A stretch of 64,000 bases of DNA from Sapria himalayana (taxonomy: Eukaryota; Streptophyta; Magnoliopsida; Malpighiales; Rafflesiaceae). Below, piece by piece: positions 1-10,306 of this stretch. Every line of letters starts with the position of its first letter. The stretch's first letter is position 1. The translations under genes were made by a program, and so were the position numbers. The notes beneath the pieces were generated by a model. That model worked only from the letters and a program-made list of their open reading frames with translations. It made no database searches and was not told the DNA's origin. The stretch is from contig JAREIK010001723.1 in NCBI GenBank assembly GCA_029783825.1, positions 855,977 to 919,976 on the forward strand, in the 5' to 3' direction.

Positions 1-820
1 GAAAGATGATGAAGCATGCGATGAGTGTTCTATGAAAATAATATTAATAAGTGAGAATGTCCCAAACTATAATTATAATGATACTTATTGTGCTCAAAGA
101 AGTGATGTCTATGTTGAACTTTATAGAAACTACTATTAACCCTATTATTAACAGGAAAAGAATCACGAGGGTTGGGGTCTTAGAAGCCATAAGGAGATGA
201 TAGATTATGAATCTCAACCATTTTCAATATCTTATTAGATAGCTAAACTCAAGGAATTACTAAAAGACTTGAGGAAAGTCAATACTAGTGAAAAGGAAAG
301 GATGAGACTACAAAGTGAGAAGGAATGAGTTACAAATTGGGTTAAGTCTAAAGAAAATGCTTCATTTTATACGTCTATAGCTGAGATGAAAATAACTCCA
401 TATTAAAATTTAGAAGAAGGTGAAATAAAAAGATGATCTCTATAGCTAATAGACATGGAAAATCTTGAAGAGGAATTTAAAGATTTGGCCTCAATTAATT
501 TTGTGAAAGAAGAGGAAGTGGATTATGAAGCTTTGGTAGCTTAATTAAAGAAAGTCAATGAATTGTCTACTCATTCAATTAAAAAATTTATGAATTTTTG
601 TGATGCTAAAGTTAAGGAGAAAAGATTGATGGAAAGAAGTGAGGAGCCCAACCATAAAAATTAAGAAAAAGAATTAATTGTTCCTCCATCATCCAAAAAT
701 GATACCAAAAGTACAAGGAAGAAAGAAATAAAATAACATACCAAAAACCCACTTGGACCACATAGATTTCCAATAGATGGGAAAAAGTTTTGAATGTATA
801 GCAATGGAAGTTAAACATAG
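1..820 (+). pseudogene. Degenerate retroelement-derived coding remnant
   Basis: On the + strand a long stretch can be read as lysine/glutamate-rich, coiled-coil-like peptide blocks interrupted by many stops. I do not recognise a domain. Around 822-850 comes a block resembling the 'GGGAGGCAACC' motif that I associate with the segment just after pol in Athila-like plant gypsy elements, followed by a T-rich run. This suggests the stretch is the 3' part of an older gypsy-type element. It could equally be unrelated old DNA; no intact ORF of meaningful length is present. Confidence 0.3.
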
Positions 821-983
821 CACTGTTTGGGAGGCAACCTAATATTTTTTTTTATTTTGAGTGATGAATTGTGATATTGTGAGAATAAAATTATATGAAC
901 ATAACTACATCTATACTTCCTATCACATACAAAAGAATAACAAATTCAAACCAATTACTATTCAGAAATATTTTTACCCAAAT

Positions 984-1260
984 CCATGACACTTTTTTAG
1001 AGTTATGATTTAGGTGATACAAAAAGAAATAGCTCTTTAGAATCCATATGAAAAAGCCATGATAGTTTTTTAGAGTTGTGATTTTGGTATTATAAAAAGA
1101 AAAGACATCATAATAGATGAATGACAAGGCCTGTTAAGTTTTCAAAGTTGTGCATTTTGTATTATAGAAAGAAGAGAAATATAAAAACTATGTGAGAAAG
1201 CCACAACTTTGATAGAATGTCATGACTTTTATTAAACTTCTTGTACCATAGCCATGACTA
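984..1260. repeat. Degenerate ~72-bp tandem repeat
   Basis: Units begin near 984, 1057, 1130 and 1201, a regular spacing of 71-73 bp. Each unit carries a 'ccatga/ccacaac' start, a 'tagagttgtgatt'-like block and a 'tattataaaaagaa'-like block. Units are diverged, so the array is old. It lies between the retroelement remnant to the left and the env-position ORF remnant to the right. Confidence 0.6.
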
Positions 1261-1439
1261 TTCATTTATAGAAAAAAATTAAATTCAGTGAGTTGCACCT
1301 TCCAATTATTAGGTTGTAACTATAAATATTTGACCTCCACATTTCTTCCACAATAAAAATCTAATCTTCATCTGACACCATGGTGATCCACTAAAAATCC
1401 TCATTGCTTGTTAATTCGATAAGGGAAAGAAGAAGATTA

Positions 1440-2465
1440 TCAAAAAAAGAATGTCATTGAGATGAGCCATAAGGAGAAAGGAAAAAGACATAGACCTAGC
1501 GCCACAATGATACTGCCTGAATTCATGTCACCCAGGGCAACTTTCATTATAGAAGTCGAGAAGCACTGAATGGATCTCATGCTTTGCAAAAAAGAGTTCA
1601 TTGTAGAGAGGGGATTCAACAAGTTTATTACTCATTTTGGTGATGTTATCAAGAAATGTACTTGGTTGATATTTTATACTCAGAGAGAATAGAAAAATGC
1701 TTTTGTTATAAAGGAATTTTATGTGAATTTAGAGGATAGGCTAAGAAAGATATGCTATGTTAGAAGTACTTGAGTTCAATTTAATTTGAAAAATCATTAA
1801 TGAATTACTTGGATTCATGAGGGAAAAAGATAGCATGGATTTCAAATCTCTCCATAGGAATACATATTTTCTAGCTATTGCTAAACTATTAATGAATGAA
1901 AATGACACATAGAGGGTAACATCGAAAAATGCATATGAATATTTGATGAGGAAAAAATTTATGGAGGTGAGTAAAGTGTAGTTGAATTTCACATGCTCAT
2001 TTTTATTACTTACTCACCATATTTCTACTATAATTTTGGAGAGAGAAATATTAATATATGTTATTCGTGTTAGGTATCATTTTGATATTAGAAATATTTT
2101 GGAGAAGTTAATTCTTGGATTCCCCGAGGGTGAATTTTTTGGTCAAATAATTCACTTTTCCCTTATTACTTAATTGTGTTTGGCTGCGAAAGTTCTCACA
2201 GATAAATATGTTGATACATTGTGTCTGAATGTATTCCCCCTGACATTGTTGGGTATGAAGAGGGAACTTGAAGGAACAACAAAGTGAATAAGCCAATGCT
2301 TGAAGGGGAAGTACTAGTTGACATTTGGGAAGAAGACCCAACATTCACAGTAGGTGACACACATGAAATAGAAAGAATGGAAAGAACACAAGAAGATGAG
2401 CTTGCTCACATTGAGTATTTCTTAGCTGTACATAGTGGTATGCTAAGAAAACCAAGGAAGAGCTG
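1440..2465 (+). pseudogene. Decayed plant mobile-domain protein in retroelement env position
   Basis: Reading the + strand through stops and a few frame changes gives ordered blocks typical of the 'putative plant transposon protein' domain found in Athila-like elements: FVERGFNKF-like, KEFYVNLED, VRSTWVQFN, INELLGF, LLTHHIST, EREILIYVI, and LGFPEGEFF followed by an ITxLC-like block. The order matches the family; at least six in-frame stops destroy it. It sits upstream of an LTR end, as expected for an ORF between pol and the 3' LTR. Function of the intact family is not established. The family assignment is from memory of its conserved blocks. Confidence 0.5.
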
Positions 2466-2689
2466 AAAATGGAGATCCATTTCTTATGCATTGAAGTAGT
2501 TGAAAAATTCAAAATTTTGATAAATAAATTTATAAACTCTTAGAGGAATGAATGAAAAGTATGGAAGTTGGATTGATAGGAAGTGCTGAATCTTTTGGAG
2601 TTCTATATCAAACTGCTATAGTGGAATGGAAAAGAATAAATGAGATGGAGGATAAAGACATCGTAAATGAGAAGGGAGTCATTTTAAGG

Positions 2690-2743
2690 GAGAGCATTTG
2701 CTTGAGCCTTTAAAGTTACACGTTATCATTATTTTATCCATCA
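2690..2743 (+). repeat. 3' end of truncated 5' LTR
   Basis: The block 'gcctttaaagtta...gttatcat' at 2706-2730 recurs at about 11850-11873 and 13091-13113, the ends of the two 3' LTR units. It ends in 'ccatca' directly before the primer site region. The rest of the 5' LTR is not recognisable upstream. Confidence 0.55.
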
Positions 2744-2749
2744 AGTTTT

Positions 2750-2767
2750 TGGCGTCATTACCAAGGA
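2750..2767 (+). other. Primer binding site, tRNA-Asp type (decayed)
   Basis: The 18-mer tggcgtcattaccaagga matches 13 of 18 positions of the plant tRNA-Asp primer site TGGCGCCGTTGCCGGGGA used by Athila-like elements. All five differences are C-to-T or G-to-A transitions, the pattern left by deamination of methylated cytosines. Minus-strand DNA synthesis would have been primed here. Confidence 0.7.
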
Positions 2768-3014
2768 TTGAAAGTAGCAAAAATAATTCTAGAACCCATA
2801 TTTTATTTCAATTTACCTACATTTTTATTGTATCAATTTTTGTATCAAGCATTGAATATTTATATGAATAAATAACAAGAACTTGAAATACTCCCCTTAT
2901 ACCTTGAAATTAATGTACTTTTAGAAGGAGAAGAAAAAAATAAATTGACTTAGGTGGAATTGGAGAAATGACAGCATGATAAGGTTTTAATATTATAGGT
3001 CAAGTTGTAGTAAT

Positions 3015-3900
3015 AGTTGATGATGAAGATAGAGCTATGTGAGATTATATTATGTCAATTCTTCATGAGATGAATTCAAGCACAATTAGGATAGAAATCC
3101 AAACATCTTAGTTTGAGTTAAAGTCTATGATGCTTCTAATGCTTGAAATTATACAACAATTTAATGGGATGCATGTAGAGATGTCAAATGGGCCGTACCG
3201 GGCTGGCCCGGCCTTTTTTTAGCATGCCCAACCTTACTTCCATGCCGAGCCAGGCACGACATGGTTACTGTACAGTGCCTGGCCTGGCACGGTTCTGTGG
3301 AGGTTAGCTCAACACGGGCCCGTAGCATGATTCCGCCAGGTTTGGCCCAGTCGGGCCAAAACCCTAATTTAAAAAAAATTAGGGTTTTGGCGGAGCGCCG
3401 CCGCGATTCTTCTTTACTTTTGGGGCTTAGCTTCTACCACTGGGGTGGTTTCTCGGCTCGTGCCGAGGTACCATGCCGGGCCAGGCACAGCACAAGGCCC
3501 AGTTGGCCTCGACACGGCAAGGTTGGTGTCGTGGATAGGTACAACACGAGCACTGGCACAAAAAATTCTTGTGCAGTGCCGGCCCAGGCACGGCCGAATC
3601 ATGTCGTGCCGGACCGGGTCGGCTGGCCTGGTTGACACATCTAGATGCATGGCAAAGACTATGTTCATAAAAGTTTGTGATTCATTTTAACTACAATGAG
3701 TATTTGAAAAATTATTTTTAATATATGGCTAGATTGAAATTATATTCTTAGTCTTTAAGATATATGGCTAGATTGTTGTTCAACACTTTTCCTTCTAGTT
3801 CAATCAATTTTTTGAATGTATGGAAAAAAAGGTATTAGTGAAGTATTTAAAAAATAAAAAAAAAATCTTTGTGAAGTAGTTTTAAGTAATTTGTCAACTA
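3015..3900 (+). pseudogene. Gypsy gag remnant, split by a MITE
   Basis: The first part (3015-3175) reads with few stops as a gag start: an RAMRDYIM-like block, FELKSMMLLML, then QFNGMH, corresponding to the conserved 'F..L....Q..G...EDP..HL..F' region of plant gypsy gag. The frame is broken by the insertion at 3176-3643 and resumes at 3652 with GKDYVHKSL-like and FILTTMSI-like blocks, then fades. In the family, gag forms the virus-like particle core. No intact frame remains. Confidence 0.6.
3176..3643. mobile_element. 468-bp non-autonomous hAT element (MITE) with 8-bp duplication
   Basis: Terminal inverted repeats: left TAGAGATGTCAAATGGGCC, right (reverse complement) TAGATGTGTCAACCAGGCC, both close to TAGAGGTGTCAAACGGGCC of element C in this window. 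The flanking 8-bp direct repeat gatgcatg is perfect (3168-3175 and 3644-3651). The interior is GC-rich (unlike its surroundings), with repeated 'gccgggccaggcacgg' motifs. No transposase is encoded, so it must have moved in trans. ORFs in it are by-products of GC richness. Confidence 0.88.
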
Positions 3901-5830
3901 GCCCTAATAATTACTTCAAGTATGCATGTCTATTATTCAACCTCAATTATCTTAAAAATACAAAATAATATGATATTAATCATATTTGAGCTTTCAACTT
4001 CATAAGCACCAGACATATATCAATTAATATATATTTCCATAATAATTTTATTTATGAAAGTAATACTAGAAGAAATGATCATATGGCTATTATCACTTAA
4101 TGAAGTACATCTTGTGTATATCCTATGACTTACTTATTATTATTTAACACATCTAACACATGACTTTCACACTTATGGTAAAACTCATAAGTTAGATGTT
4201 ATATATAACTCTCACATTATTTGAAGGTTGGTTTCTTTAGAATATACCCAATAAAATAGTCATAGATTTATTTGTGTTTTTGGCATCGTGAGAGCCATGC
4301 TCACATCAATTAAACTTATATAAATTAAAGTTTTCATTAATAGGTTTATCTCACATGATAATACTCTGAAGGGATATCATTTCTTTCATATCTAACCTCA
4401 TGAGTATATTTAATGACTTGCTTATCACCATCTCTTATGACTAACATGCATAAATTTATTTCATATTAAACTCTAAATCTCTATTCTAAATAAATATTCA
4501 TATCCATCAATATTCAAAATATAAAATTCAACAATTATACATTAAAAATTTATAATGATCATAAACATATACATAAATTACTCCTAGATTCCTAATTAGT
4601 ATGATATTGAGAAAGATTTCATATGGAAGGATTAGAGCATCATCTAGTTCAATCAAAGATTCCCAAGGATAGCTAGCATGAGAATCTAAGTATCAAATAT
4701 AATTCTCAATCTATCATTACTTGCATTCAGCTTGAATGTGCCCCCCACCTAGGGGGTTAGAATTCACGACCTTTTAGGTTTGACATATTCTTGGCCTTGA
4801 AATCCAAATCCATAGCTCTCTCTAGCTCTCTATTTAAAAATCAATAAGCCCCTTTCTAATATAATCATAGTTCCATCAAGTTGCTATGCATATATTCGAG
4901 TTAAAAGTTATGACTTTAGGTTGAGGTCGTGTCTTTGGATGTTCTTTGAATTCCTTCTAAAATATATAATCATGGTAGTAAGTAAATACTATGATCGAGA
5001 TAATTTCTCTTAAGAATACAAAGCTACAATAATAAGAATGACCATGACTAAGAAAGTTCCAATCGAAAGCACATGGTCTTGGAGAAAAGAATGCTATGAC
5101 CAATGTAATTACTCTTTAGAGTATAAAGTCGTGGTAACAAAAGCAACATGATCGATGTAAATTTTCTCTGGATCATATAGTTGTGGTATAAAAGAATAAT
5201 ATGACTGAGGTAATTACTCTTAGGAATACATACTCATAGTTGAAAAGTTTTTCATGACTAAAAATTATTTGGTATTATAAGATTTTTAATTATATAAAGA
5301 ATAATACTAGAAAATATCATGATTTCTTGTACTATTTTAGTATTTGATTGCTTCAATGTGAAAATAATATCATTGTCAAATTTGTGTTTTAAAATTAATG
5401 CAGTCATGACTCTATGATAATATCATAACCATAAAGAATATATTATATAGTAAAAGATTGTGTAACTAGATGATAGAGTCTTGACATATATAAATTACTA
5501 TGACCTATTTGTAAAGTTATAACTAATAAAGGCTACCATAACATCTAAATAGACTCTTCCTTGTTCTATCCTCCATTTAAGTATTCTATCAAATCTACTA
5601 TTAATATCCAATTTATATTTGATATTACTACTATTTAGTCAATTCTATAAAAATTATCATTTATTAAAATTCTTGCATTTAAAGCCTAAATTCAAAATAC
5701 CTATATCTTGAAAATAATTAAAATAACCATATAAATTCAATACTTTTAGAATCGAATATTCATCTTCAAGTAGCTAGGAATTAGAGAAACATGCCTCACC
5801 ATAGTTACTCATAATATGGTTGATAGATCC
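3900..5830 (+). other. Degenerate gag-protease linker of the gypsy element
   Basis: AT-rich DNA between the recognisable gag and protease blocks. No domain is readable. Its one structured part is the 52-bp tandem array at about 4938-5300. Part of this may be unrelated insertion, since it is longer than a normal gag C-terminus. Confidence 0.4.
4938..5300. repeat. Degenerate 52-bp tandem repeat
   Basis: Units start near 4990, 5042, 5095, 5147, 5200 and 5252: a near-constant 52-53-bp period over at least five copies. Each begins 'tatgacc/tatgatcg', continues 'gtaattactct', and ends 'gtataaagtcgtggtaa'-like. The copies differ at many positions, so the expansion is old. It lies inside the gag-to-protease stretch of the gypsy element. 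Confidence 0.65.
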
Positions 5831-6210
5831 TTTACTTATCTTGAATTTAACATTGAAGATATGTTAGTTCGAGTGGAAATTAATGTCTTTCCTATAAAGT
5901 TTATTATGTTGGACTACAAATGTGATAGATAAATTCTAATCATTTTAGGGTTGTCATTTTTTGGTATTGGAAGAGCTTTAATTGATGTGAAAAATGGAGC
6001 TTACCATGAAAGTCAATGATAAACAAATTATATTAATTATGTTCAACACCATATATTTTTCAGATGAGGTGGAGAAATATTTAGTCATCAATATTTTGGT
6101 CTCAATTATGAATGAGAATTACTATAAAGGACTCATAAATATACCATCTTTTGACCAACATGGTGAGGAAATTGATGATCAAGCAATTGTCATAAATATG
6201 GAACTTTAAA
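5830..6210 (+). pseudogene. Gypsy protease-region remnant
   Basis: Blocks read in order on the + strand: IEDMLVRVEINVFPIKFIMLDYKCD, then a decayed 'IILGLSFFGIGRALIDVKNG' and, from 5994, MELTMKVNDKQ, matching the well-known region after the aspartic protease active site ('FILGRPFLATGRALIDV..G.L.LRV.D') of Athila/Tat pol. In an intact element this enzyme would cut Gag-Pol. The 71-codon open stretch at 5994-6209 is merely a surviving fragment. Confidence 0.6.
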
Positions 6211-6654
6211 CAAATGCTTATTTGACATGTGAAATATTTTGAACCTTTAGGTTTATTGGAGAGAGCATTTAAACCTCCCAAGCCATCTATTGATAAATTA
6301 CTAGTGTTTGAGAAGAAATAATTGCTTTATATTTGAAATATGCAAAATTGGAAAAAGTGAACTTTTAGTGACAATCACACCTGCCATTTATTTTGAAAAA
6401 GAAGAGCTAGTTCTCTCTATTTTGAGGAAGTATATGAAGATAATTGGATGGACCATCAAATATATGAAGGAATCATCTCTTTTATTTGTATGCACAACAT
6501 CCATTAGGAAGAACCCTACTGTGATTCTATGAAATAATATTCAAGATTAAATATAATTATGAAAGAGGTTGTTAAAAAATAGGTATTGAAGTGGCAAAAT
6601 GTAAAGAGTACTTATATCATTCCAGATAACTAGAATTGAAGAATAACAATGGTG

Positions 6655-7200
6655 ATAATGATAAAAATGAGTTGATACATATTAGAACTATCATTGGCTA
6701 GAGAGTATGCATGGATTACAAAAGGCTCAACAAAGGATCACTTTCCTTTGTGATTCATTGATCAACTAATTGATTGACTTGTTGGAAAGAAACATGATTA
6801 TTTCTTGGATGGATATTTTGGTTATAATCAAATTGTTATAACACTAGTGGATTAGGAGAAAAAACATTTAGTTGTACATATGTCACCTTTATCTTTAGGA
6901 GAATACTCTTTAGAATATGTAATGTTCTAATAATATTCCAAAGGTGTGTGATGTCTATTTTTATATACATTGTTGAGAATACTCTTGAGGTGTTCATGGA
7001 TAACCTATTAGTCTTTGAGAATTCTTATGAAAATTACTAAGTAAATATGGAAAGCATCTTGGACTATTATGAAGAAACAAACTTAGTACTAAATTAGGAG
7101 AAATATCACTTAAGTGTATCAGAGCCTCAGAGGGGATAATTTTGGGGGTATAAAGTATTTAAAAGAGACTTCTCAAAATAGACTATTTAAATTAAACAAA
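6655..7200 (+). pseudogene. Gypsy reverse transcriptase remnant
   Basis: Recognised blocks: RVCMDYKRLNK (6712 on), a decayed HFPLPFIDQ-like block, 'FLDGYFGYNQI'-like, then at about 6992 FMDNLLVF, where the family has FMDDFSVF. The second catalytic aspartate is therefore Asn (GAT to AAT). Later blocks NSYENY, ETNLVLN and YHLSVSE fit the thumb/connection. Stops stand at family tryptophans, e.g. TAG at about 6709. Enzymatically dead. Confidence 0.7.
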
Positions 7201-7254
7201 TAGTTCCAACATAGCTTTATAGAACTAACGAAGGTATTGTATCAGCCTTTATTA

Positions 7255-7680
7255 TGGTCTCTCTAGATTGGTTATTATCATTTTTGCTGATGTGTGATGT
7301 AAGTAATTTCATTGTAGGTGTAGTGCTCAGAAAAAAAGGAAGAATATTTCATGTCATATATTATGTCAGCAATATACTCATGGATACCCAACTAAAATAC
7401 ATGACTATAAAAAAATGAGCTCTTAGTATTACTCTTTGTCTTGATGAGTTCATGTCATATTTTGTGGGAACCAAGATCATAGTGTGTATTGAAAATTATA
7501 CAATCAAATATCTCATATCAAAGAATGATGTCAACTCTAGATTGATTCAATAGATTCTAATATTGTATGAGTTTGATCTAGAGATATTTGATAGAAAAAG
7601 CATAGAAAATAAGATAGTAGTCTACTTGTCAAGATTGGGAAAAAAAATGATGGAAGGGCTATATAAGAAGCTACTAGAGA
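7255..7680 (+). pseudogene. Gypsy RNase H remnant
   Basis: Reads LLMCDVSNFIVGVVL, FHVIYYVSNILMDTQLKY, FMSYFVGTKIIVCIEN, IKYLISKNDVNSRLI, LYEFDLEIFDRKS and VYLSRL in order, close to the Athila/Tat 'LMCDASDYAVGAVL...HVIYYAS..L..AQ.NY...' RNase H consensus. The first catalytic Asp (CDVS) is kept; the Trp of 'RLIRWIL' is a stop. It follows RT directly, as expected for Ty3/gypsy. Confidence 0.7.
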
Positions 7681-7959
7681 GACCTTTCCAGATAAGTAGC
7701 TTTTAGTCATGAGACAAAATGAATCTGCATGGTATGCAGATATTATCAATTACCTAGTTAGTGGGTTGTCTTATCCAAACTTGAAATGATAGTAACTCAA
7801 GAAATTTATTATGATATAAAATTATTCTATTGGGACGAATCTTCTTCCTATAAGTACTCATATCAGATTCAAAGTTGTGTACTAGAGAAAGAGATTAGTA
7901 GTATCATATGCCATTATCACTCAGCCCTTATTGTGAACTTTTTTGAGGATTAATAACTA

Positions 7960-8850
7960 CATACAAGGTTTTTCATATGGTTATCATTGTCCAATCCTCT
8001 TGAAGGATGCTTATCAACTAGTCAAGCCTTGTGATAGGTGTCAACATGCTTGAAATATATCACAAAAGCTCAAAATATCTTTGGATGCCATTCTATAGGT
8101 CAAGTTATTTGATGTATGAAGGATATATTTCATGAGTCCATTTTGTCTATCTCTGTGGAACCTATATATTTTGGTGGTTGTAAAGTATGTATCAAAGTAG
8201 GTGGAAGACTCATCATTTCCCACAAAATATTCCAAAGGTTGTAGTTAAGTTCCTCCAAAAGAACATTTCTACATGTTTTGGCACACCTTAGAAAATTATT
8301 AGTGATGAAGAAATGTACTTGAATAGAAAGTTATTTGATGGAGTATTAACCAACTATAGAGTGCATCACATGGTTTCTACAACATACTAACCTCTATCTA
8401 CCAACAAGACGAGCTCTCGAATACATAACTCAAAAGGATTCTTGAGAAAGTGGTTCATCTAAATAGAATAAATGTGTCTTTGAGACTTGATGATTCTTTG
8501 TGAGCTTATAGAATAACTTTTAAAATTTTGTTGTGATGTCTCCATTTAGGGTAGTTTTCCTATGTATTTTCATCTACCCATGAAACATATAGTATATTGG
8601 GCTTTGAAAAAATTGAATTTTGATTTTTTGCTGGAAAAAGCAAGAAGATGTAATTGAACGAGTTAGAAGATATAATAATGTTTTCCTATGAAGTGCTAGA
8701 GTTTGGATGGAGAAACCCAAAAAAACCACATGGAGCGATAGAATTACAAACTGATAAGCTAGGAAGAAAGTTTTTAGTTATGGGTTACAAGTTATGCACT
8801 ATTTGGGCCAACAAGTGGATCATGAGAGAACCTCTATTTTATTGAAGGAA
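7960..8850 (+). pseudogene. Gypsy integrase and pol C-terminus remnant
   Basis: The zinc-binding region reads CDRCQ followed by NISQKLKISL; the core reads VKLFDV (stop) RIYFMSPF, NLYILVVVKYVSKWVE; later KRILEKVVHLNR, LDDSL, AYRITFK; and the C-terminus LNELEDI...YEVLE, then PHGAIELQTDKLGRKFLVMGYKL (8730-8800). The final block is the conserved 'PHGAVEL....G..FKVNGHRLK' end of Athila/Tat pol, so the protein end lies near 8845. Multiple stops. Confidence 0.7.
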
Positions 8851-10297
8851 CCTTGATAAGCAACCATGATAAAGAAGAGGTAGTTGTTCAATTAATTATA
8901 ACCCAAGCAACTTTGTGGGAGACTGTCAGACAACCAACAATTTTAGAATTCAAGAATCTTCTTTTGTTTGAAATAATAATAATTATTTTTTATTTTAGTT
9001 CCATCTTTCTTGTTCATAAATTATTGGTTGGCAAAGGACGAATTTGATGAGATAACGTGACTAGAAGTACTGCTAACTCAAAATTCCAAGGCTATTAAAA
9101 AATAAGTCTATTGAAAATACTCTATTTTAAGGATTGGAAGCTTGAGAACAATTAAGTTGTAAATCCCAACAAGGAAGGAGATATGGATGAGTAAGTTTGA
9201 GGTGACTATCTTTATACCTTTATATTTTCTGTCATTTTAATTTAATCTATTTATTATTTATATTAGGTTAATAGTAATAACTAGTAATTGATTTAATGTT
9301 GTTTGATCAATAAATTTCTATAATGTTTTTTAAAAAAAACTTAATTCATGTTGACTTATTTTGAGAAATGTTTATTCATTATAAAATATATATTATACTA
9401 TAATTAAATTCATTTAAAAAAAAACTTGAGAGCCTAAAACTAGAAGGGGATATAGGATTTTAGAACTATTTTATTAAATTTGGTATCAAATTGGGAAACT
9501 AAGTAATATGAAAATTAGGAGAAAATTAGATTTGGATAGTATGAAATAAAATATTTCACTACCTTAGATTGTTATTTAGTATCTAGGAGTATGCATTAAC
9601 TACATTTGTAACAAATAGTAATATGAGATAAAAGTATACAAAGAAACTCTAATTAGTGATTCTACTGAAAAACTAAGTGTCTTCATCACAAATATTGACA
9701 TTTATGTCAAAAGGCATTACTGAATTTGAGGAGCAACACAATGCTAAACAAAGAATGTATTCCATTACCTTATATTGTTTCCTAGTAACTAGGAAACACT
9801 ATAATTGGGGATAACATTGAGTAGTTGATTGTCTCCATGACAAATATTGACATTCTCATCAAAAAGGCATGAATGACTTTGAGGAGCAAAATAAATAAAT
9901 AAATAAAAAAGAAAACAAGAGAAAGAGAGAACCACCATAAAGTATTTATGTGCTTGAATGAAAAGAATCATGTGCGGCTTATTTTTAAAAGTTTTAATAA
10001 AAGTTTTAATAGTGAAAAGAATCATGAGGTCATTAACCAGGCTATATGATCTTGGTTTAATGCAACTAGAATGAATTGGAAGATTTGTCATGGTCAACAC
10101 ACACACACACACACAATGAGAAAAAAGTTATATCTAAAAATAAATTAGTATTAAACAAATATTAAATATGATAAGGAAGGAAGCATGTATGAGGGCTAAG
10201 TATCTAACAATATTATTACTAATTGACTTTGATTATCTTCACTTGCATAAGATTTGATGTTTATTTTTTATTACAATGGGTGAGTGATGGTTTAAGT
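8850..10297 (+). other. 3' noncoding region of the gypsy element
   Basis: AT-rich stretch between the end of pol and the polypurine tract. Around 8905-8945 there is a weak copy of the post-pol motif also seen near 830. A short (AC)n run lies at about 10099-10116. I see no coding domain. Confidence 0.4.
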
Positions 10298-10306
10298 GTG
10301 AGGGGG
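10298..10306 (+). other. Candidate polypurine tract
   Basis: A 'gtgaggggg' run is followed directly by 'tgataac', a possible LTR start beginning with TG. It is the only purine-rich tract of this sort between integrase and the LTR ends. Plus-strand synthesis would start here; not confirmed because the 5' LTR start is missing for comparison. Confidence 0.4.

Noticed and set aside
1440..2465. Viral envelope gene
   Set aside because: The reading-frame position is env-like, but the blocks match a plant mobile-element domain, with no signal peptide or membrane segments seen.
2750..2767. tRNA-like match
   Set aside because: Only the 18 nt complementary to a tRNA 3' end are present; it is a retrotransposon primer site, not a tRNA gene. 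No tRNA or rRNA gene was recognised in the window.
3261..3690. Three overlapping ORFs on both strands
   Set aside because: GC-rich MITE sequence with few stop codons; no conserved domain.
4938..5300. Possible CRISPR-like array because of regular 52-bp spacing
   Set aside because: Repeats are contiguous and diverged with no constant repeat/variable spacer pattern, and the DNA is plant nuclear.
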